From NCBI RefSeq assembly GCF_025215155.1, contig NZ_JALHAM010000111.1: a DNA stretch of 64,000 bases; one strand, written 5' to 3'. Both the position numbers and the translations under genes were made by a program. Source of the stretch: Dryocola clanedunensis. GTDB lineage: Bacteria > Pseudomonadota > Gammaproteobacteria > Enterobacterales > Enterobacteriaceae. The notes under the pieces were generated by a model that saw only the letters and a program-made list of their open reading frames with translations, made no database searches and was not told where the DNA came from. Positions 8,616 through 16,786 of the stretch are shown one piece after another; the stretch's first letter is position 1; each line of letters opens with the position of its first letter.

Positions 8616-10505
8616 ATGTTGCTTAATAAATTGCACGGTTTCAGAGCGTCGGCTATTGGCTACTGTCTGGCGCTCAGTATGGCTCCGCTGTTTACAGTGC
8701 AGGCGCAGGATCAAGATCCCGCCGTGGTGCCTTCTGACAGCTCGGCTGTCACAGCGGAGCAACCCACAGCGCTCGACCAACCGTTAGCGCAGTCGACGGC
8801 GACGGCGACGATGGCAGGTACACTGCCGCTTAACTCTGCATCAATGTCCGCCGCACAAAGCCGCTCGCAGCTGATCGCGCAGATGCCTTCCGGATACACA
8901 CCCGTCTATCTTAATGCCTTGTCCGCATTCTATGCGGCTCGCGATATGAAGCCAATGTGGGAAAACCGCGATGCGGTTCACGCTTTCCAGCAACAATTAG
9001 CGGAGCTGGCCATTGCGGGTATTCAGCCTCAGTTCACCACATGGGTTGAACTGCTGACCGATCCTTCCGTCACCGGTATGGCGCGCGATATCGTGCTGTC
9101 TGATGCCATGATGGGCTATCTGCAATTCGTGTCGGGCATTCCGACAGAGGGTAACCGCTGGTTGTACAGTGCGACCCCGTACAAAATGCAGACCGCGCCG
9201 CTGTCCGTTATCAACCAGTGGCAGGTGGCGGTTGATCAGGGGACGCTGGTGAGCTTTATAGCCACGCTTGCGCCTCAGCATCCTCAATACGCACGTATGC
9301 ACGATTCCCTGGTCCATCTGCTGGGTGACACTCGTCCATGGCCGCAGCTAACGGGGAAAGAGACGCTACGCCCAGGACAGTGGAGTAACGACGTTCCCGC
9401 TCTGCGTGAGATCCTGGCACGTAGCGGCATGTTGCAGGTCGAGCCTGCCATTCCGCTGCCGGGCGACGATCGTACAAATACGCAGACCGCAGCGGCGGTG
9501 AGCCCTTCTGCCATCGCGATTGAAGGTGAAGACAGCGCTCAGGGTGTTCCTGCTGTGTCTGCCGGAACGAAAAAGAAATCCTCCACCGCCGTACGCAGTG
9601 CCTATAGCCGCGAACTGGTTGAAGGCGTGAAGCGCTTCCAGAAATGGCAGGGCCTGGGGACGGATGGCGCTATCGGTCAGCTCACCCGTGACTGGTTGAA
9701 CGTCACGCCGCAGCAGCGTGCTTCGCTGGTGGCGCTGAACATTCAGCGTCTGCGCCTGCTGCCGAACAAGCTTGATACCGGCATCATGGTGAATATCCCG
9801 AATTACTCGCTGGTCTATTACCTCAACGGCAGTGAAGTGCTGGCTTCTCGTGTGATTGTCGGCCGTCCGGACCGCAAAACGCCGATGATGAGCAGCGCGC
9901 TAAACAACGTTGTCGTTAACCCGCCGTGGAACGTGCCGAATACGCTCGCCCGTAACGATATTTTGCCGAAGGTCCGTCAGGACCCAGGCTATCTTGACCG
10001 CCATGGCTATAGCGTTCTGCGCGGCTGGAGTAACAACGCGGAAGCCATCGACCCGTATCGCGTTGACTGGCAGACCATCACGGCCAACAACCTGCCATTC
10101 CGTTTCCAGCAGAAGCCGGGTGCGCATAACTCGTTAGGGCTTTATAAGTTCAACATGCCAAGTTCGGATGCCATCTATCTGCACGATACCCCGAACCATA
10201 CTCTGTTCCAGAAAGATGCCCGCGCGCTTAGCTCCGGCTGCGTGCGTGTCAATAAGGCATCAGAACTGGCTAATATGCTGCTTCAGGATGCGGGATGGAA
10301 TGACGCCAGGATCTCCAGCCAGCTGAAAGAGGGGAATACGAAATATGTCAACATTCGCCAGACAATCCCGGTCAACCTGTACTATTTGACTGCTTTTGTG
10401 GGTGAAGACGGGCGTACGCAGTATCGTACAGATATTTACAATTACGATCTCACCGCGCGATCTGGCGCACAAATCCTCTCAAAAGCCGGCCAGTTGATCA
10501 GGTAA
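8616..10505 (+). CDS. ldtD: LdtD, L,D-transpeptidase (YcbB)
   Basis: LdtD makes 3-3 (mDAP-mDAP) peptidoglycan cross-links in the periplasm and is the beta-lactam-insensitive transpeptidase of E. coli. The protein has 629 residues (E. coli 615). An N-terminal signal peptide ends near VQAQ, a Ser/Thr/Ala-rich variable stretch follows, a peptidoglycan-binding module lies near 325-365, and a C-terminal YkuD domain follows. The catalytic motif ALSSGCVRVN has its cysteine at residue 542, and the partner histidine is in YLHDTPNH. The ATG at 8616 is preceded by a GGGG-rich ribosome site. mepK follows, so two enzymes acting on 3-3 cross-links are neighbours. Confidence 0.96.
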   Translation: MLLNKLHGFRASAIGYCLALSMAPLFTVQAQDQDPAVVPSDSSAVTAEQPTALDQPLAQSTATATMAGTLPLNSASMSAAQSRSQLIAQMPSGYTPVYLNALSAFYAARDMKPMWENRDAVHAFQQQLAELAIAGIQPQFTTWVELLTDPSVTGMARDIVLSDAMMGYLQFVSGIPTEGNRWLYSATPYKMQTAPLSVINQWQVAVDQGTLVSFIATLAPQHPQYARMHDSLVHLLGDTRPWPQLTGKETLRPGQWSNDVPALREILARSGMLQVEPAIPLPGDDRTNTQTAAAVSPSAIAIEGEDSAQGVPAVSAGTKKKSSTAVRSAYSRELVEGVKRFQKWQGLGTDGAIGQLTRDWLNVTPQQRASLVALNIQRLRLLPNKLDTGIMVNIPNYSLVYYLNGSEVLASRVIVGRPDRKTPMMSSALNNVVVNPPWNVPNTLARNDILPKVRQDPGYLDRHGYSVLRGWSNNAEAIDPYRVDWQTITANNLPFRFQQKPGAHNSLGLYKFNMPSSDAIYLHDTPNHTLFQKDARALSSGCVRVNKASELANMLLQDAGWNDARISSQLKEGNTKYVNIRQTIPVNLYYLTAFVGEDGRTQYRTDIYNYDLTARSGAQILSKAGQLIR

Positions 10506-10546
10506 ATGCAGTAATACTAACGAATTAGTTGTCGGAATAGGGGTAA

Positions 10547-10588
10547 CACCCAGCCGGGCCCCTTACAGGGCCCGGTTTATCTGGGTTT
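10547..10588 (+). terminator. Probable terminator of ldtD
   Basis: Arms CCGGGCCC and GGGCCCGG around CTTACA, extended by ACCCAG and CTGGGT, form a long GC-rich hairpin. A short T run follows. It lies 42 bases after the ldtD stop and 100 bases before mepK. Confidence 0.65.
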
Positions 10589-10687
10589 ACTGCGCCTTGA
10601 CTCATCGTTATTAGACGGTTAAGGTGCGAAGCAGTGCGCCCAAAGTGCATATTATTCGACCGTTATTGACCTGTAGACCTGGATATC

Positions 10688-11236
10688 ATGGACAAATTTG
10701 ACGCTAATCGCCGCAAGCTGCTGGCGTTAGGTAGTGCGGCCCTCGGCGCCGCTCTGTTGCCAACGCAAGCGTTTGCAACCCTCTCGACACCGCGCCCGCG
10801 CATTTTAACGCTTAACAATCTCCATACTGGTGAGTCGTTAAAGGCCGAGTTTTTCGATGGCAGAGGCTATATTCAGGATGAATTAGCTCGACTTAATCAC
10901 TTTTTCCGCGACTACCGCGCGAACAAAATTAAGTCCATCGATCCCAAATTGTTTGACCAACTTTATCGCCTGCAAGGACTGCTGGGGACAAACAAACCCG
11001 TACAGCTTGTCTCCGGCTACCGTTCTTTAGACACCAATAATGAGCTGCGTGCCCACAGCCGCGGTGTGGCTAAAAAAAGCTATCACACCAAAGGTCAGGC
11101 CATGGATTTTCATATTGAAGGGATTTCGTTAAGCAATGTTCGCAAAGCAGCATTATCTATGCGCGCTGGTGGTGTAGGATATTACCCACGAAGCAACTTT
11201 GTGCATATTGATACCGGGCCGTTAAGGCACTGGTAA
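10688..11236 (+). CDS. mepK: MepK, murein endopeptidase (YcbK), Tat substrate
   Basis: MepK is a zinc peptidase reported in E. coli to cleave mDAP-mDAP (3-3) cross-links. It has 182 residues, as in E. coli. The N-terminus MDKFDANRRKLLALGSAAL has a twin-arginine signal (NRRKLL) and a cleavage site after TQAFA at about residue 30. The zinc-ligand set of the DUF882/M15-like fold is visible as H133, D140 and H173 (SYHTKGQAMDFH and FVHID). It follows ldtD, whose products it can open, so the pair probably balances 3-3 cross-linking. The gap to gloC is 40 bases, so they may be co-transcribed. Confidence 0.93.
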   Translation: MDKFDANRRKLLALGSAALGAALLPTQAFATLSTPRPRILTLNNLHTGESLKAEFFDGRGYIQDELARLNHFFRDYRANKIKSIDPKLFDQLYRLQGLLGTNKPVQLVSGYRSLDTNNELRAHSRGVAKKSYHTKGQAMDFHIEGISLSNVRKAALSMRAGGVGYYPRSNFVHIDTGPLRHW

Positions 11237-11276
11237 AACAACGGAATCCGGCGGTTACAGCCGGTAATGGAGCAGC

Positions 11277-11924
11277 ATGAATTATCACATTATCCCGGTC
11301 ACCGCCTTTGCTCAGAACTGTTCTTTGCTGTGGTGTGAACAGACGCTTCAGGCAGCGCTGGTCGATCCAGGTGGCCAGCCAGACAAGATAAAGCAGGAAG
11401 TTGCGGATAAAGGCGTGACCATCAGCCAGATCCTGTTAACGCACGGACATCTTGATCATGTAGGAGCAGCAGCCGAACTGGCCGAGCACTACGGTGTGCC
11501 TGTTGTTGGCCCGGAAAAAGCAGACGAGTTCTGGCTGGAAGGATTACCCGCGCAGAGCCGAATGTTTGGCCTGGACGAATGCCTTCCTCTGACGCCCGAT
11601 CGTTGGCTGAACGAAGGAGATACCGTGGCGGTTGGCAATATCACCTTACAGGTGCTGCATTGCCCTGGCCATACGCCCGGCCATATCGTCTTCTTTGACG
11701 ATAAATCAAATCTGCTGATTTCCGGTGATGTGATTTTTAAAGGTGGAGTAGGGCGCAGTGACTTCCCGCAGGGAGATCATGCGGCATTGATCGACTCGAT
11801 CAAACGTAAGCTGCTGCTGCTGGGAGATGATGTCACCTTTATTCCCGGACACGGCCCACTTTCTACGCTCGGCTATGAGCGCCTGCATAATCCATTTTTG
11901 CAGGATGAATTACCCGTCTGGTAA
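11277..11924 (+). CDS. gloC: GloC, type II glyoxalase (YcbL), metallo-beta-lactamase fold
   Basis: This glyoxalase II family enzyme hydrolyses S-lactoylglutathione in the cytoplasm and belongs to the short YcbL clade that lacks the C-terminal helical domain. It has 215 residues like E. coli GloC. The metal-binding motif THGHLDHVG gives H56, H58, D60 and H61. Further ligands lie in HCPGHTPGH, ISGDV and FIPGHGP. No signal peptide is present. A strong bidirectional terminator separates it from the converging aspC. Confidence 0.93.
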   Translation: MNYHIIPVTAFAQNCSLLWCEQTLQAALVDPGGQPDKIKQEVADKGVTISQILLTHGHLDHVGAAAELAEHYGVPVVGPEKADEFWLEGLPAQSRMFGLDECLPLTPDRWLNEGDTVAVGNITLQVLHCPGHTPGHIVFFDDKSNLLISGDVIFKGGVGRSDFPQGDHAALIDSIKRKLLLLGDDVTFIPGHGPLSTLGYERLHNPFLQDELPVW

Positions 11925-11930
11925 AACAAA

Positions 11931-11958
11931 AAGAGCCGCAAAAGCGGCTCTTTTTTTG
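11931..11958. terminator. Bidirectional terminator between gloC and aspC
   Basis: A perfect 9-base stem AAGAGCCGC / GCGGCTCTT with an AAAA loop has A and T runs on both sides. It serves the convergent genes gloC (plus) and aspC (minus). Confidence 0.93.
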
Positions 11959-11966
11959 TGCTTTGC

Positions 11967-13157
11967 TTACAGCACAGCAACGATGGCTTCGCACAGCGGC
12001 GCCATGTTGTCCGGGGTCATACCCGCCACGTTAACGCGGCCGGAAGCCACTGCGTAAACGCCAAACTCTTCACGCAGACGCAACACCTGCTCTTTCGTCA
12101 AGCCGCTGAACGAGAACATGCCGTTCTGGTTGATGATAAAGCTGAAGTCACGGTTTGCCCCTTTCTCCTGCAGGGTATTCACAAACAGCTGACGCATACG
12201 GTGAATGCGCTGACGCATGTCGGTCAACTCTTGCTCCCAGATGGCACGCAGGGCATCGTTGCTCAGGATGGTTGCCACAACGGAAGCGCCGTGTGCTGGC
12301 GGGTTGGAGTAGTTTGCACGGATAACTGATTTCATCTGGCTGAATGCGCGGTCCACGGTATCAGCATCGGCAGCAACCAGCGTACAGGCCCCCACGCGCT
12401 CATTATACAAACCGAAGTTTTTGGAGTAGGAGCTGGCAACAATCAGTTCGCGATGTTTAGCCGCAAAGACCCGCAGCCCTTCGGCATCTTCTTCCAGACC
12501 ACGCGCAAAGCCCTGATAGGCGAAGTCAAACAGTGGCAGCCAGCCTTTCTCCTGCGACATCGTCGCCAGAGTTTCCCACTGCTCAAGCGTAGGGTCGATA
12601 CCGGTTGGGTTATGGCAGCAGCCATGGAACAGGACGACGTCACCTGCCTGCGCGCTTTGCAGGCTGCTCACCAGACCATCAAAATCGAGCGAGTGGTTTT
12701 CAGCATCGTAATAAGCGTATTCGACAACTTCGAGGCCTGCGGAGTTAAACACGCTTTTATGATTAGGCCAGCTTGGGTTACTCACCCACACACGTTTTGT
12801 CGACGTGTTTTTCGCCAGAAAATCTGCCGCTACGCGCAGTGCACCTGTACCGCCCGGCGTTTGTGCCGTACGAGCACGTTTTGCTTCGCTGATTGCATTA
12901 CCTTTGCCAAACAGCAGCTCCTGGGTGCAACGGCCAAACTCAGGGATACCATCAATACCAAGATAGTTTTTGGTATTTTCATTTTCCAGCAGGTAAGCTT
13001 CCGCTTTTTTCACGCTGGTTAGCACCGGGGTTTTGCCGGTTTCATCCTTATAAACCCCAATGCCGAGGTTAATTTTGGTTGGGCGGTCGTCGGCACGAAA
13101 CAGGTCGGCCAAACCAAGAATTGGATCGGCTGGGGCAGCGGTAATGTTCTCAAACAT
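11967..13157 (-). CDS. aspC: AspC, aspartate aminotransferase
   Basis: AspC is a pyridoxal-phosphate enzyme that interconverts aspartate/2-oxoglutarate and oxaloacetate/glutamate in the cytoplasm. The 396 residues from MFENITAAPADPILGLADLF equal the E. coli length, so I use the ATG at 13157 and not the 34-residue upstream extension. The PLP lysine lies in SSYSKNFGLYNERVG (K246 by E. coli numbering). The phosphate-binding SYSKNFG and the substrate arginine region NPPAHGASVV are intact. About 130 bases of promoter region separate it from the ompF terminator. Confidence 0.97.
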   Translation of the reverse strand: MFENITAAPADPILGLADLFRADDRPTKINLGIGVYKDETGKTPVLTSVKKAEAYLLENENTKNYLGIDGIPEFGRCTQELLFGKGNAISEAKRARTAQTPGGTGALRVAADFLAKNTSTKRVWVSNPSWPNHKSVFNSAGLEVVEYAYYDAENHSLDFDGLVSSLQSAQAGDVVLFHGCCHNPTGIDPTLEQWETLATMSQEKGWLPLFDFAYQGFARGLEEDAEGLRVFAAKHRELIVASSYSKNFGLYNERVGACTLVAADADTVDRAFSQMKSVIRANYSNPPAHGASVVATILSNDALRAIWEQELTDMRQRIHRMRQLFVNTLQEKGANRDFSFIINQNGMFSFSGLTKEQVLRLREEFGVYAVASGRVNVAGMTPDNMAPLCEAIVAVL

Positions 13158-13289
13158 GACGGAGTTCCATTGTGATTTCGAAGGGACAAACGTACTCAGG
13201 TTAACCGCAGTTTTCGCAATTGCCAACCGTTTGCTACAAAAAGAAACTACCGACTTCACAACTTGGTTTTTTTCACTTAGCAGGCATAA

Positions 13290-13315
13290 AAAAACAGGGC
13301 CTGAGCCCTGTTTTT
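13290..13315. terminator. Terminator of ompF
   Basis: The stem AAAAACAGGGC / GCCCTGTTTTT with a CTGA loop lies 31 bases beyond the ompF stop. On the minus strand it is followed by further T residues. Confidence 0.92.
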
Positions 13316-13345
13316 CTTATATTCAGCAAACAAGTTGCCGGATAA

Positions 13346-14452
13346 TTAGAACTGGTAAACGATACCCACTGCGGTGGTGTCATCAGAACCCACACCCAGT
13401 TTGTTGTCGCTGTCGATCTGGTTGATGATGTAATCAGCGTAGACAGACATGTTCTTGTTGAAGTAGTAAGTCGCGCCAACTTCAAAGTAGTTGATGAAAT
13501 CTTCGTTGCCTACGTCTTCAACGTTTTTCGCTTTAGATTTGTAGTAAGCGAGTGATGGACGCAGACCGAAATCGAACTGGTACTGTGCAACCACGGAGAA
13601 GTCTTGTGTTTTGTTAGCGTAACCGCCGCTGATAGGCGTTGCGTTACGGGTTTCGCCGTAAAGTGCTGCCAGGTAGATGTTGTTAGCATCGTATTTCAGA
13701 CCAGTTGCCCACTGCTCAGCTTTATCGCCGCGGCCACGAGTCATTTCTTGTTGTGCATTGGTACGGTCTGCTGCGCCGTAACCACCCACAATGCCGAAGC
13801 CATCGAAGTCATAGCTTAAAGATGTTGCCCAGCCGTCACCATTAGAGCGGGTAACATCGCCGGAGTTGTCATTAACAGGATCAAAGCTGCCGGCACGTTC
13901 GTTTTTACCCAGGTACTGAACACCGAAGTTCAGGCCTTCAACCAGACCGAAGAAGTCGCTGTTACGGTAAGTTGCCAGACCGCCGTTACGGCCAGCGAAG
14001 AAGTTGTCGCTTGCGCCAGTGTCACCACCGAACTCTGGCAGCATATCGGTAATACCGATTGCATCGTAAACCAGACCGTAGTTGCGACCGTAGTCGAAAG
14101 AACCTGCATCACCAAATTTCAGGCCAGCGTAAGCCAGACGGGTTTTATTCCCTTTCTGCGCGTCGCTACCGCCTTCGGAGTTGTTGCCTGCGAAGTTGTA
14201 TTCCCACTGACCGTAACCAGTCAGCTGGTCATTAATTTGAGTTTCGCCTTTAAAACCCAGACGAGCGTAAGTTTTGTCGCCGTTGCCGCCGTAGCTGTTT
14301 TCACCGTTGCCTTTAGAGAAATAATGCAAGCCTACTGCTTTACCGTACAGGTCAACTTTGTTGCCGTCTTTGTTATAGATTTCTGCAGCATTAGCTGCAC
14401 CGGCTACCAGCAGAGCAGGGATAACCACTGCCAGAATATTTCGCTTCATCAT
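13346..14452 (-). CDS. ompF: OmpF-type general porin
   Basis: This trimeric 16-strand beta-barrel porin allows diffusion of small hydrophilic solutes, including beta-lactams. In Klebsiella and Enterobacter the ortholog is called OmpK35/Omp35. It has 368 residues with a signal peptide MMKRNILAVVIPALLVAG ending ANA-A. The mature start AEIYNKDGNKVDLYGK, the loop 3 motif PEFGGD and the C-terminal phenylalanine (GIVYQF) needed for BAM recognition are all present. The gene position between aspC and asnS matches E. coli ompF. The first of two adjacent Met codons is used, as in E. coli. Surface loops near residues 160-215 differ most from E. coli, as expected under phage and immune selection. Confidence 0.95.
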   Translation of the reverse strand: MMKRNILAVVIPALLVAGAANAAEIYNKDGNKVDLYGKAVGLHYFSKGNGENSYGGNGDKTYARLGFKGETQINDQLTGYGQWEYNFAGNNSEGGSDAQKGNKTRLAYAGLKFGDAGSFDYGRNYGLVYDAIGITDMLPEFGGDTGASDNFFAGRNGGLATYRNSDFFGLVEGLNFGVQYLGKNERAGSFDPVNDNSGDVTRSNGDGWATSLSYDFDGFGIVGGYGAADRTNAQQEMTRGRGDKAEQWATGLKYDANNIYLAALYGETRNATPISGGYANKTQDFSVVAQYQFDFGLRPSLAYYKSKAKNVEDVGNEDFINYFEVGATYYFNKNMSVYADYIINQIDSDNKLGVGSDDTTAVGIVYQF

Positions 14453-14700
14453 TATTTATTACCCTCATTGGTTTTTTTGTGACACCTGCCACTGCCGTCA
14501 ATAATTCTTTACGGAACCATTGATGAGAGTTTGGTGTCTTTCTGTATCTGTCAGGCATCTTTCCATTCATGAAACCGTTTCGCTAGCCTGAAAGTGCTAC
14601 AAACATCCTAACTGAGTTACAAAGAGAAAATATGTGTAACCAAATGTGTATTTTGTGGAACTTTGTGAACCAACTCATATTTCCGCTTCGTTTGTTGAGT
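14453..14700 (-). promoter_or_regulatory. ompF leader with MicF target and probable OmpR-controlled promoter
   Basis: Reading leftward, the roughly 110 bases before ompF closely follow the E. coli leader as I remember it. The conserved words include CACCAAACTCTCATCAATGG and GACGGCAGTGGCAGGTGTCA, and the ribosome site GAGGGTAATAAATAATG. That last stretch is the part of ompF mRNA that pairs with the small RNA MicF in E. coli. Further upstream, AT-rich DNA around 14580-14660 occupies the place of the OmpR boxes F1-F3 (words GTTACA and GTAGCACTTTCA). Individual OmpR boxes were not scored. Confidence 0.7.
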
Positions 14701-15011
14701 TAAATGGCTTTTCTTTGCATATATATATGAATTACTTATGTTTAATTCGCTTAATCTAAAAAAAGAACGACATTTCACAATTTTTAGAGTTTTTCAACCC
14801 TGCATTTTAGAAGTCCAGACATCTGTGCAGCTTTTACGCGGATATGCTAAGCAAGTGGTTTCGGAGAAAATCATCACCAAAGTGATGGTTGTTTTGTGAG
14901 TAGTTATGTCGCAGACACACTTGGTAACTCAGAAGGCCGGAAAGGGGGTTGAAATTGACATTCGTTTAACTTCCGTTGAAGAAAAGCGAGGTTGAGGCAG
15001 GAGATGTAAAA

Positions 15012-15032
15012 AAGGCCAGCAGAGCTGGCCTT
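15012..15032 (-). terminator. Distal asnS terminator, copy 2 of a duplicated hairpin
   Basis: AAGGCCAGC / GCTGGCCTT forms a hairpin that is followed on the minus strand by TTTTTTAC, making a complete intrinsic terminator. The same 19-base palindrome occurs at 15174-15192, closer to asnS but without a T run. Confidence 0.8.
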
Positions 15033-15036
15033 AGAT

Positions 15037-15086
15037 TGCTGACAAAGTAAGGAAAAAGCGTGGTTTTTCCTTCTTTGCGGTCAGCA
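15037..15086. repeat. Long imperfect palindrome between asnS and its distal terminator
   Basis: The left arm starts TGCTGACAAAG and the right arm ends TTTGCGGTCAGCA. The inner parts GGAAAAA and TTTTTCC surround a GCGTGG loop. RNA from either strand would form a stem of about 20 pairs with small bulges. Confidence 0.75.
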
Positions 15087-15089
15087 GGC

Positions 15090-15111
15090 GAAAATCAATG
15101 AATTGATTTTC
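15090..15111. repeat. Perfect 22-base palindrome
   Basis: GAAAATCAAT and ATTGATTTTC are exact inverted repeats separated by GA. It is the third hairpin within the asnS 3' region. It could be an RNA stem or a protein site. Confidence 0.7.
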
Positions 15112-15173
15112 CTTGTTATTTATTCGGTGAGATCCTGGGGAAATTCATCCGCTTTAGGTTTGTCATCAGTCTC

Positions 15174-15192
15174 AGGCCAGCAGAGCTGGCCT
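15174..15192 (-). repeat. Proximal copy of the duplicated asnS-downstream hairpin
   Basis: AGGCCAGCAGAGCTGGCCT is identical to bases within 15013-15031. It lies 18 bases after the asnS stop and has no T run on the minus strand, so it is probably not a terminator by itself. Confidence 0.8.
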
Positions 15193-15210
15193 TTATAACA
15201 CGATGAAAAC

Positions 15211-16611
15211 TTAGAAGCTGGCGTTACGCGGGGTACGTGGGAATGGAATCACGTCGCGAACGTTCTGAACGCCTGTTACATATGCGATGAGACGTTCGAA
15301 CCCGAGACCAAAACCAGAGTGGGGCACTGTGCCGTAACGGCGCAGATCGCGATACCAGGAGTAGTCTTCTTTATTAAGACCCATTTCAGCCATACGCGCA
15401 TCAAGCACGTCCAGACGTTCTTCACGCTGGGAGCCACCGATGATCTCGCCGATGCCTGGTGCCAACACGTCCATTGCCGCGACGGTTTTACCGTCTTCGT
15501 TAAGGCGCATGTAGAAGGCCTTAATGTCTTTTGGATAGTTTTTCACTACCACCGGCGCCTTGAAGTGCTGTTCGGCAAGATAACGCTCATGCTCGGAGGA
15601 GAGGTCTACGCCCCAGTAAACCGGGTTTTCGAACTTCTGGCCGCAGTTTTCAAGAATGGTTACCGCATCGGTGTAATCCACCTGAGCGAAGTCTGCATTA
15701 ATGAAACGCTGCAAACGGTCGACGGCGTCTTTATCTACGCGCTCGGCGAAGAACTCCATGTCGTCCATGCGCTCATCCAGCACCGCTTTGAAGACATATT
15801 TCAGCATGGCTTCTGCGAGGCCGGCAACGTCGTCAAGATTTGCGAACGCGACTTCTGGCTCCAGCATCCAGAACTCAGCCAGGTGGCGGCTGGTGTTGGA
15901 GTTTTCGGCACGGAAGGTAGGGCCAAAGGTATAAATTTTTGACAGCGCACAGGCGTAGGTTTCGCCGTTCAGCTGGCCTGATACGGTCAGGAAGGCTTCT
16001 TTACCAAAGAAGTCTTTGTCGAAATCCACTTTGCCAGCTTCGGTGCGCGGCAGGTTTTCCAGATCCAGTGTAGAAACACGGAACATTTCACCAGCCCCTT
16101 CGGTATCGGAGGCGGTGATAAGCGGGGTAGAAACCCAGAAATAACCGTTCTCGTGGAAGAAGCGGTGCAGAGCCTGAGCCAGCGTATGACGAACGCGAGC
16201 AACAGCGCCGATCATATTGGTCCGTGGACGCAGGTGAGCAACTTCACGAAGGTATTCGATGCTGTGGCGCTTCGCCGCCATTGGATAGGTATCCGGATCG
16301 TCAACCCAGCCGGTTACTTCAACGGCAGTAGCCTGGATTTCAAAGCTCTGGCCCTGGCCGAGAGATTCCACCACTTTACCGGTGACCACAACGGAGCAGC
16401 CGGTCGTCAGGCGCAGAACATCTTCATTGTAATTAGGCAGAGAATTATTGATGACGGCCTGTACAGGAGAGAAGCAGGAACCGTCATAGACGGCGAGGAA
16501 GGAAATACCAGCTTTTGAATCTCTTCGGGTACGCACCCACCCGCGCACGGTGACTTCACTGTCAACGGCAACACGGCCCTGGAGTACGTCGGCTACAGGC
16601 ACAACGCTCAT
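15211..16611 (-). CDS. asnS: AsnS, asparaginyl-tRNA synthetase
   Basis: AsnS is a class IIb aminoacyl-tRNA synthetase that charges tRNA-Asn in the cytoplasm. At 466 residues it has the E. coli length. The N-terminal OB-fold anticodon-binding domain (about 15-100, with VTVRGWVRTRRDSKAG) is followed by the class II core. Motif 2 lies around TFGPTFRAENSNTSRHLAEF and motif 3 is GFGLGFERLIAYV near the C-terminus. The end IPFPRTPRNASF is typical. It is followed by an unusually structured 180-base region with four inverted repeats. Confidence 0.97.
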   Translation of the reverse strand: MSVVPVADVLQGRVAVDSEVTVRGWVRTRRDSKAGISFLAVYDGSCFSPVQAVINNSLPNYNEDVLRLTTGCSVVVTGKVVESLGQGQSFEIQATAVEVTGWVDDPDTYPMAAKRHSIEYLREVAHLRPRTNMIGAVARVRHTLAQALHRFFHENGYFWVSTPLITASDTEGAGEMFRVSTLDLENLPRTEAGKVDFDKDFFGKEAFLTVSGQLNGETYACALSKIYTFGPTFRAENSNTSRHLAEFWMLEPEVAFANLDDVAGLAEAMLKYVFKAVLDERMDDMEFFAERVDKDAVDRLQRFINADFAQVDYTDAVTILENCGQKFENPVYWGVDLSSEHERYLAEQHFKAPVVVKNYPKDIKAFYMRLNEDGKTVAAMDVLAPGIGEIIGGSQREERLDVLDARMAEMGLNKEDYSWYRDLRRYGTVPHSGFGLGFERLIAYVTGVQNVRDVIPFPRTPRNASF

Positions 16612-16744
16612 AGTTTTCTCTCTATTAAATGGTCAATGACAAAAATAAGTTACCCACAATTGGGGGATATCTATGTTACCTGTCGTGCGCTATCAGACAA
16701 GCAGAAATCGCATCATCAACGAAGAAATAAAGGAAAGGAGGGGA

Positions 16745-16776
16745 ACTCATGGACCGCTTTAATACGGGCCATGAGT
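16745..16776. repeat. Inverted repeat between pncB and asnS
   Basis: ACTCATGG and CCATGAGT are exact inverted arms, and ACC and GGG flank a 10-base loop. It lies just after the pncB stop, but no T run follows. It may be an RNA-stabilising 3' hairpin or a weak terminator of pncB. Confidence 0.45.
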
Positions 16777-16786
16777 ATTATTTGAA

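Noticed and set aside
15319..15942. Open plus-strand frame of 207 codons inside asnS
   Set aside because: It is a shadow of the complete asnS gene on the other strand.
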